Assembly (NCBI GenBank): GCA_964503595.1
Contig: CAZDAM010000006.1
Span: 1-60,172, forward strand
Source of the DNA: CAZDAM01 sp964503595
GTDB taxonomy: Bacteria; Muiribacteriota; UBA6191
DNA length: 60,172 nucleotides
Direction of reading: 5' to 3'
Position numbers and translations under genes: made by a program. The notes below the pieces were generated by a model, which saw only the letters and a list, made by a program, of their open reading frames with translations, was not told the DNA's origin and searched no databases. Positions 54,318-60,172 of the stretch are shown here, piece after piece; within the stretch, counting starts at the first letter, position 1; every line of letters begins with the position of its first letter.

Positions 54318-55219
54318 ATCGTGATGCATCCTGGCTGAAAACCTCACAAGGGGAACCTCGAGGCTATATTCAGCCCCAAAGTCTGAAGGAACTCTGGTTT
54401 CACACCGGAACGACCTGCAATCTGCGTTGCCCCTTCTGTTTTGAGGGGTCTTTTCCGGGCAATCATCGCCTGCAATCCATCCGACTTGAAGATGCGATTC
54501 CTTTCATGGACGAAGCCCTGAATCTTGGGGTCGAGCAGTTTTCTTTCACCGGTGGCGAGCCCTTTATGGTCAAGGATATGGTGGCGATTCTGGACTACGC
54601 CTTGAATCTCAAACCCTGTCTGGTCTTAAGCAATGCCACCAATCCCTTATGGGGTCGTCTGAAGGAAATCCTTCCACTCCGGAATAAACCCCATGCCCTG
54701 TCCTTTCGGGTCAGTCTGGATTTTCCGGATCCGGCCCGGCATGATGCCGGAAGGGGTGAGGGCAGCTTCTTCAAATCACTTCAGACCATGGGAGAGCTTT
54801 ACCGGCAGGGCTTTCGGGTGTCAATTGCCCGCCAGCATCAGGAGGGGGAAAATACCCAGGCCCTGAATGCGGCTTATCGCCCTTATCTCGAACAGGCCGG
54901 ACTTCCTGATTCGACTCTGATCGTTTCCTTCCCTGAGCTTCATCTGCCCGATTCCAGTCCTGAGGTTCCGGAGATTACGGAAAATTGCATGAGAACTTAC
55001 AAAACCCGGCCGCAGCGGGAAGCCTTCATGTGCAGTTTCAGCAAGATGATTGTGAAGAAAGATGATCAGATGCAGGTCTATGCCTGCACGCTCGTGGATG
55101 ATGATCCGGACTATGTGATGGGGGCAAGTTTATCTGAGGCTATGCCAGAAAAAGTCATGCTTAGGCATCATCGCTGCTTTGGATGCTTCAAATCCGGAAC
55201 TTCCTGTAGTGAGCTTTGA
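54314..55219 (+). CDS. Radical SAM enzyme with C-terminal SPASM-like cysteines
   Basis: 301 residues from GTG 54314. The cluster motif CNLRCPFC gives C35, C39 and C42 (CX3CX2C) for the 4Fe-4S cluster; TGGEP binds SAM. After residue 225 come C...C...C and CFGCFKSGTSC, a SPASM-like auxiliary cluster arrangement. Such enzymes modify peptides or cofactors by radical chemistry; the target is unknown. It overlaps the zinc hydrolase gene, so the two act together or are at least co-expressed. The small gene at 55249-55401 lies downstream on the other strand. Confidence 0.85.
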   Translation: MNRDASWLKTSQGEPRGYIQPQSLKELWFHTGTTCNLRCPFCFEGSFPGNHRLQSIRLEDAIPFMDEALNLGVEQFSFTGGEPFMVKDMVAILDYALNLKPCLVLSNATNPLWGRLKEILPLRNKPHALSFRVSLDFPDPARHDAGRGEGSFFKSLQTMGELYRQGFRVSIARQHQEGENTQALNAAYRPYLEQAGLPDSTLIVSFPELHLPDSSPEVPEITENCMRTYKTRPQREAFMCSFSKMIVKKDDQMQVYACTLVDDDPDYVMGASLSEAMPEKVMLRHHRCFGCFKSGTSCSEL

Positions 55220-55248
55220 TTGTGAGTCTGTAAGGGGCTCAGAATTTC

Positions 55249-55401
55249 TTACCCGCGTTTTCCATTTTTAGAGGTTGTTTCCTGAATCGGACCCGGCTGT
55301 TCTGATGGCTTCTTCACGGGATTCAGGATTCCACCACCGAAGACGATCTTGCCGTCGAAAACATCCTTGGCCCTTTCCTTTGACATTCTCTTCACAGGCA
55401 T
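55249..55401 (-). CDS. Possible small gene, 50-residue basic peptide
   Basis: An AAAAGGAG SD lies 7 nt upstream of ATG 55401, and a TAAAAT box stands before it. The product is a 50-residue, lysine-rich peptide (SKERAKDVFDGKIVFGGG in the middle). No known family. It lies 29 nt past the radical SAM gene on the opposite strand, so it could be unrelated, a small regulator, or a peptide substrate; evidence is thin. Confidence 0.35.
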   Translation of the reverse strand: MPVKRMSKERAKDVFDGKIVFGGGILNPVKKPSEQPGPIQETTSKNGKRG

Positions 55402-55438
55402 ACCCGTACTCCTTTTTCTGTCCATTTTAGGCAGCGAA

Positions 55439-55465
55439 CAGAGGCTTAAAAGGCGTCTCTGAAAC
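55439..55465. other. Hairpin ending in CTGAAAC upstream of cas9
   Basis: CAGAGGC (55439-55445) pairs with GTCTCTG (55455-55461) in 6 of 7 positions, followed by AAAC, so the motif CTGAAAC is at 55459-55465. Type II-B CRISPR repeats often end in CTGAAAC. It could be a degenerate repeat or part of a small RNA, but seven bases can occur by chance. Bases 55466-55549 hold no gene; a weak 5-bp hairpin (AGAAT/ATTCT) followed by two T5 runs at 55536-55546 is the only other feature. Confidence 0.3.
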
Positions 55466-55549
55466 ATGTATGTCTTCTGAAAAAGCCTGCTTTTATACGA
55501 CACTTTCTGTCTCATGGGTAGAATCAGATTCTGAATTTTTATTTTTGCA

Positions 55550-55578
55550 CTGACATCTGGTGTCATACCGACTATGCT
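55550..55578 (+). promoter_or_regulatory. cas9 promoter with a TGACA-N5-TGTCA inverted repeat
   Basis: -35 CTGACA (55550-55555), exactly 17 nt spacer, -10 TATGCT (55573-55578), start near 55585, SD AAAGGAG at 55601-55607, ATG 55613. TGACA (55551-55555) and TGTCA (55561-55565) form a perfect inverted repeat overlapping the -35 and the spacer, a typical repressor-operator position. Confidence 0.55.
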
Positions 55579-55612
55579 ATGACTCGCTGGTTTTTGGAAA
55601 AAAGGAGCGTCA

Positions 55613-58600
55613 ATGAAGAATTGGATTTCACCTGTTGCGATTGATCTTGGCGGCAAGAATACCGGGATTGCCTGCCTTCACTATGAGGATGGAGGGGATT
55701 TTCGAGAAGGTGATCTGAAAAATCAGGTTGTCATGGTGGATGCCGAAAAGTTGACCTTGTCACAGGTGAAAAGAAGGCAGGCCCGACATACCCGCCGGAA
55801 TCTGAAGCGTAGAAAACTGGCGAAAAGGCTGTTTCGACTGATTTGTCTTCATGAGCTGAAGCTTGATTTTGCAAAACACCAGACGCTTATCAGCAATCTG
55901 ATGAACCGCCGGGGTTATACCTTTTTAGGGGCAGAACTTTCTGATGAAACTGTTGATGCTCTGGAGGCTGAAAAGGAATGGCTGGAAGAGCACCTTCCTG
56001 ATGATTTTGATGGAAGTCTCTCGATTGTGGAAGTTCTGGAGCAGCTGGATCCCAGGGATGCGGGAGATTTGTCCCGACGAATCGCCTTGAAAAAAGAAGA
56101 AATCAAAAACAGGAGCAAGGCCATAGGGGAGCTGGAAAAAGCTCTTTTGAGCATGGAAAAAGCGGAGGAAACCGGGCACTATCACCGTAAGGAATACCTG
56201 AAGCTGGTTGCCAGAGATCTAAGAGAACATCCTGATTTTCAACCTCTTCGCGATGAAATAGAGCGGATTCAACTGGAGCCTGGGGCTTTTTTGAATCTGC
56301 TTGGCCATGTGTGCAATCTTCAGTTACGCCCTTTGAGGAGGTATTTCAATGATCCTTCTCATCAAGCTGAAGATCGGTGGAATCCTAAGCGCTTTCAGAA
56401 GGAATTTGTACGCTGGGTGAAAAGCTGGCACACCAAATCCCCGGATGAAAAGGAAAGGGCCAGGAGGCTTGTTCAGGAAATTGAAATTCAAGGAGTGATG
56501 GATGCTTTGATGGGCCTTTGTGCCGAAGATTCTATTCCTCCTTTTGAAGATCAGAACAATCGTCGTCCCCCAAAGAGTCAGGCCCTGATTCTTTCAATTT
56601 CTTCCCTCAATCAGAAGTTCCCGGACTGGAGGGGTTGGGTGGATCGTCTGGCGGAGGAAAATCAGGATTATCTGAAAGAATATGCTGAGGCATTGAAGGG
56701 GCTTTGCCAGGAAAAGCAGGAATCCTGGGCCGGGTTTTCTAAAAACACTTCAGAACTTAAAACCTCAGAGGACTGGTACCTGGCCAGAGTTCTTCAGTTT
56801 TTACTGGATCGGTCTGGTGGGCATTGCCCTTATCGCCTAAGGTTGAATGTCAGAAATGAAGGAGAGAGCCCTCTCCTTCAAAGCCATCTTGGAAGCGATG
56901 CAGCTTTGGAATTTTCAAGGCTTGCTCACAGCTATTACCAGGAAGTTTTTCGTGCCCGTAAGGGAGAATGGTTTGAGGATGAGGAACAGAACCTTCTGTT
57001 TCAGGAGCCGGGACACCCTCCTCGTAAAAGCAAGTTGGTGAGAAATCATCTGGCCGCGATTCTTGGGGTATCCATTCACCACCCTTCTTTGCCAGATCAG
57101 GAAGGACTTCGTGGTACGGGTTGGCAAAAACTTCTGGGGATTACAAAAAAGGTGGCATCAGATGCGGCTTCAGCTCAGAAAGACTATGGGGGAGAACTTA
57201 AAACCAGATTGGATGGTGGAGACAGGAAACTGAAACAACTTGCATCAGGTTGTGAAAAAGAAGCCAAAAAACTGGCTCAGAAACTGGGCTTGCCGGAAGG
57301 CGCAGAAAAACGCTTTTCCTCGATTTTTTCCTTTGCCCAGATTCATAACCTGCTTGCCACCGATATTCACGGTTTCAGTCGCACAACGGAAATCTCCACT
57401 TTGGACAATGCCGTGCGTTCGGCTGTTTTTCAGAAGGAACAGGCTTATGCCTCCCGGCTTCCCGCCCAGCCTGTTCGCCCCTTTGATGGTTTTTTGCGTC
57501 GCAGTCTGGAAGCTCAGGCTCGTGAGATAGCAGCTTCCAAGCTCGCGCAACTTGAGAAGACGGAAGGGAAAATTCATATTCCTTTGATCGCCGAGCAGAA
57601 CCGTTTCAAATTCAGTGCGGAACTCAGTGAAATCAAACAGAAGAATAAGAAGAAAAGGGAGGAATTTGAAAAATTGGGACAGGCTGTTCAGGAAGACTGG
57701 ACCGCAGAGTTTTTGGACAAAAAAGACCGGATTGCAGCCGATGGAATGAGTCTTTGTCCTTATTCGGGCCAGGGTGTGAATTTAGACTCTGGGGAGGTGG
57801 ATCATATTCTACCCAGAGCCTGGTCGCTTAAGAATTACGGCACAGTTTTCAATGCAGAAATCAATCTGGTCCTGGTGAAGGCTTCCAAAAACCGGGACAA
57901 GCTGGCCAGGATAGCGACTCTTTCGGATCTCAGTGCGCTTTGGCTATCCAGAGTTTTTGGCAATGCCAATACGGATGTTCTTTTGAAAGAAGCTGAAGAA
58001 GTGATTTCCGTTCAGGAAAAAAACAGTTGGCAGGATATTAGAAACCTGAAGCCTCGTGAGCGCAATCTCTTACGGCTTTCTCTGTTTGATGAAGCCTTGC
58101 GGATGAGGGTTTTGCGCGGCCTTCAGAATCAGCAGAAAAGCAGGGTTAATGGTACTCAGAAATATCTGTTGAGGAGTCTTCGCCAGGAACTTCTGAAAGG
58201 GATGGGTCCCAGGCAGGAGTTCAGCTTCAGTTTTCATCAGGTGGATGCCAGGGAAGTTCACTGGCTAAGGGCCTGGTTGCCGGATTCTTTCACGAAGGGG
58301 GAATCCCAATCGGCTTACAGCCATGTGATTGATGCCCAACTGGTGTTGCTGGAAGGCTTACGCACCATGAAAGAATTGAATCAGGCTGAACATGCTCCTG
58401 ATTCTCCCCAGGAAATTGAAGAATGTATGGCTGATTTTTCCAAGAGAACGACCAGGCTAAAAACTCTGGAATCCACTTCCAAACAGGAAAGAAAAAACCC
58501 GGCCTCCAGTTCTTTATATAAAGCAGGCATGTATGCGGAGCGCTATCTGCCATTACTGGCGACTTCAGATAAATTCGGATTCGGGTTTGAGCCAAGGAAT

Positions 58601-59710
58601 ATGCTGGAAGCCAGTAAGGGTGTTCTTGCCAGTGCCTATGAGACTTTAAGGCCCTGGCTTCGGGTCCGGGGTCTTAATGTGCCAGATCGCTTTGAGGATT
58701 GGCTTGATATGTCAGGGCACAAAGGCTGGATTACGGCAGATCTGGATCGCAAGCGGGTTCATGAGGATATTCTGGCCAACCGTCTTTCTGAGGAAGCGCT
58801 GCAACTGGTGGATGGGCTGAGGTATTTTACGGTAAAAAAACCAGTTTCTTCGGTGCTTTTTGATCCTTTGAAGAAGACTTACACCGGAATGGATGCAAAG
58901 AAGCTGGAAAAGAAGTTTGATCTGAAGGCTCCTGGGGCCAAAAAAGCCCTCAAGGGCAAACTGAACCTGCCTTTTGCCCGTGACTGGCAGAAAATAGTTT
59001 CTCTTTGTAAGAGTCATGGAATTACGGAACTTGCCCGGTTTGAAGAGGAGATTTTACCGGGCCTGAAATGTTTTGATGACCAAAGCAAGAGAAACCACAG
59101 TCCTAGAAAGCGGGTGGTTTCTTTGCCAGTTCTTGAGAGTCCAAGCGGTATTTTCAGGATTCGTCGCAAAAGCTGGTTGGACCAGGAGATGCACCAATCC
59201 CAGTCTGTTGAGGGTAGTTTTAAGGCAGGGCATCCGGTTCATAATGGGAAAGTCAATAAATCGGTAGATTCGATTCATCCGGTTTATGCCAGCAAGAATA
59301 TCAGTCCTGTTGGGGGTGGGATTGTTGCTCGTGAATATGTTCCCAGCGGAAAAGCCTTTGAGATGCCGGTTCCAAAGTCTCAGGAAGGAAGAGTTAAATC
59401 CTTCTTTCTGGAAAAGGCAAATACCCGTTTCTGGGTTACATTGGCGGTGGCAAGACCTGTTTTTGAAGAAGAGATTCTTCCGCTTTTTTCCAATCGAAAA
59501 CTTTCTCTGATGGAATATCCTTCTGAAATGAAAATGACGGGATCCTTCAAGGAGGCATTTCTGGGAGAAGAGGTTTTTGATTATCCTAGCAGGGATGGAA
59601 AAATCCGCATTCAGGAATTGGGAGACTGGATTCATATTCGCTATGTAAGCAATGGAAAGGCAAGCATGAAGGATCTGTATTTTCAGTATGCCAGGCCGAT
59701 CAAAAAATAG
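55613..59710 (+). CDS. cas9: CRISPR-associated endonuclease Cas9, type II-B, compact form
   Basis: 1365 residues; the Francisella II-B protein has 1629. D11 in SPVAIDLGGKNTG (RuvC-I) is at the same residue number as in FnCas9, followed by the arginine-rich bridge helix RRQARHTRRNLKRRKLAKRL (residues about 52-72). E661 in IPLIAEQNRF is RuvC-II; D730-H731 in GEVDHILPRAW starts the HNH domain with Asn in NLVLVKASKNRDK; H904 and D907 in YSHVIDA are RuvC-III. Further II-B matches are NGTQKY, YAERYLPLL and LPFARDW. All five key catalytic residues are present. It cuts DNA directed by crRNA and tracrRNA. cas1 follows 3 nt later. The shortening must lie in the recognition lobe or C-terminal regions. 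Confidence 0.95.
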   Translation: MKNWISPVAIDLGGKNTGIACLHYEDGGDFREGDLKNQVVMVDAEKLTLSQVKRRQARHTRRNLKRRKLAKRLFRLICLHELKLDFAKHQTLISNLMNRRGYTFLGAELSDETVDALEAEKEWLEEHLPDDFDGSLSIVEVLEQLDPRDAGDLSRRIALKKEEIKNRSKAIGELEKALLSMEKAEETGHYHRKEYLKLVARDLREHPDFQPLRDEIERIQLEPGAFLNLLGHVCNLQLRPLRRYFNDPSHQAEDRWNPKRFQKEFVRWVKSWHTKSPDEKERARRLVQEIEIQGVMDALMGLCAEDSIPPFEDQNNRRPPKSQALILSISSLNQKFPDWRGWVDRLAEENQDYLKEYAEALKGLCQEKQESWAGFSKNTSELKTSEDWYLARVLQFLLDRSGGHCPYRLRLNVRNEGESPLLQSHLGSDAALEFSRLAHSYYQEVFRARKGEWFEDEEQNLLFQEPGHPPRKSKLVRNHLAAILGVSIHHPSLPDQEGLRGTGWQKLLGITKKVASDAASAQKDYGGELKTRLDGGDRKLKQLASGCEKEAKKLAQKLGLPEGAEKRFSSIFSFAQIHNLLATDIHGFSRTTEISTLDNAVRSAVFQKEQAYASRLPAQPVRPFDGFLRRSLEAQAREIAASKLAQLEKTEGKIHIPLIAEQNRFKFSAELSEIKQKNKKKREEFEKLGQAVQEDWTAEFLDKKDRIAADGMSLCPYSGQGVNLDSGEVDHILPRAWSLKNYGTVFNAEINLVLVKASKNRDKLARIATLSDLSALWLSRVFGNANTDVLLKEAEEVISVQEKNSWQDIRNLKPRERNLLRLSLFDEALRMRVLRGLQNQQKSRVNGTQKYLLRSLRQELLKGMGPRQEFSFSFHQVDAREVHWLRAWLPDSFTKGESQSAYSHVIDAQLVLLEGLRTMKELNQAEHAPDSPQEIEECMADFSKRTTRLKTLESTSKQERKNPASSSLYKAGMYAERYLPLLATSDKFGFGFEPRNMLEASKGVLASAYETLRPWLRVRGLNVPDRFEDWLDMSGHKGWITADLDRKRVHEDILANRLSEEALQLVDGLRYFTVKKPVSSVLFDPLKKTYTGMDAKKLEKKFDLKAPGAKKALKGKLNLPFARDWQKIVSLCKSHGITELARFEEEILPGLKCFDDQSKRNHSPRKRVVSLPVLESPSGIFRIRRKSWLDQEMHQSQSVEGSFKAGHPVHNGKVNKSVDSIHPVYASKNISPVGGGIVAREYVPSGKAFEMPVPKSQEGRVKSFFLEKANTRFWVTLAVARPVFEEEILPLFSNRKLSLMEYPSEMKMTGSFKEAFLGEEVFDYPSRDGKIRIQELGDWIHIRYVSNGKASMKDLYFQYARPIKK

Positions 59711-59713
59711 CGG

Positions 59714-60172
59714 ATGCGACATCTGGCCATTTGTGAATTTGGCGCAAGCCTTGGTCTGACAGGAGCCAGGGTTGTGGTCAAGGAAGGGGAATCCCGCAAG
59801 GAATTTCCCTTAAGCCGTTTGCGCACGATTCATATTCTGAAGCGAGGGGTCAGTCTTTCATCAGACTTGATTCTTGCCTGTGCACAGCGTGGAATCAAAA
59901 TTTTTGTGACCGGACTTTCGCCGGATACCACCAGTGCTTTGCATGGTTTACATTCTCATGCTGTGAGCAGGGTTAGAGAGTGCCAGTTTCAGTTTGCCCG
60001 CAGTGAGGACTCCCAGGCGATTGCAGCGGCTTTTGTCTCCGGAAAACTGCGGAATCAAAGAGCCCTTCTGAAGTACTACGCCAAGTACCAGCGTAGAATC
60101 CGCGGTTCTGGTTTGTCGGATCTTTTGGAAGGTATCGAAGGTTTAAGTAAAAGCATCGATTCATTGCATCAA
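59714..60172 (+). CDS. cas1: CRISPR adaptation protein Cas1 (partial, runs off the window end)
   Basis: The first 153 residues are present and open to the window end. The N-terminal beta domain is recognisable (GVSLSSDLILACAQRGIKIFV), as is the start of the helical domain with KLRNQRALLKYYAKYQRR, both typical of Cas1. Cas1 with Cas2 integrates new spacers. In II-B loci the order is cas9-cas1-cas2-cas4, so cas2, cas4 and the array are expected just beyond the edge. ATG 59714 lies 3 nt after the cas9 stop, so translation is coupled. Confidence 0.9.
   Translation, partial: MRHLAICEFGASLGLTGARVVVKEGESRKEFPLSRLRTIHILKRGVSLSSDLILACAQRGIKIFVTGLSPDTTSALHGLHSHAVSRVRECQFQFARSEDSQAIAAAFVSGKLRNQRALLKYYAKYQRRIRGSGLSDLLEGIEGLSKSIDSLHQ

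Noticed and set aside
55249..55656. Longer 135-codon version of the small minus-strand ORF, running into cas9
   Set aside because: The upstream part overlaps the cas9 promoter and start; the SD AAAAGGAG supports the short 50-codon version only.
55220..60172. CRISPR array within the window
   Set aside because: I saw no regularly spaced direct repeats of 30-40 bp around or inside the cas genes; the array would be beyond the end.

Overview
The window looks like a draft or metagenomic scaffold from a Gram-negative bacterium. It contains two N gaps, and both have copies of the same sequence on either side. Gram-negative markers are an LpxL-type lipid A acyltransferase, a TamB-like giant, two RND efflux systems (one with a TolC-like outer-membrane factor), several lipoproteins, and the lipoprotein-processing genes lspA and lgt. 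The base composition is near 50% GC. Many first genes of transcription units have a sigma70-like -10 box 5-8 nt before the start codon and no Shine-Dalgarno (SD) sequence, which suggests frequent leaderless transcription. I cannot assign a phylum. The Cas9 is of the Francisella/Wolinella/Sutterella-like II-B lineage, but that system moves between hosts.

Layout. 1-91: tail of an HNH nuclease. 143-8748: secreted or envelope proteins (Ig-like/metzincin protease, carboxypeptidase-regulatory-like protein, TPR plus FGE-fold lipoprotein, subtilase), with a decayed Rpn/PD-(D/E)XK gene at 4145-4696. 8784-13962: CorA, Era, signal peptidase I, a DJ-1/Nudix fusion cut by an assembly gap, and a rhodanese/heme protein. 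13959-19386: a minus-strand run of envelope genes (HEAT protein, proline-rich secreted protein, GerMN-like protein, NHL-repeat protein, hydrolase, TPR lipoprotein). 19479-27327: a giant TPR protein, then lspA-lgt-rluD-ftsY-rsmI. 27332-32105: a jelly-roll protein divergent from TamB, the latter cut by a second gap. 32172-36568: htpG, a group II intron reverse-transcriptase relic, tRNA-Asn with its own promoter and terminator, two unknown genes and gluQRS. 36516-40591: HAE-type RND pump and adaptor. 40678-43077: SNF2 helicase. 43178-48946: small His/Cys leader protein, then a TolC/CusB/CusA-like metal efflux operon behind a hairpin that pairs with the tolC-like SD. 48976-55219: EttA, a methyltransferase, a small secreted protein, a DapB-like reductase with LpxL, and a zinc-carboxypeptidase-like protein with a radical SAM enzyme. 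55613-60172: type II-B cas9 and the 5' part of cas1, running off the end.

The most notable items are the compact (1365 aa) but catalytically complete type II-B Cas9 with a promoter containing an inverted repeat, the hairpin between the small His/Cys ORF and the metal-efflux operon, the recurrent leaderless promoter architecture, an 11-nt poly-C tract inside the HEAT gene, two relics of mobile-element-type genes, and evidence that both N gaps are assembly artefacts, one possibly joining two different genomes. No CRISPR array lies in the window; it is expected downstream of cas1.
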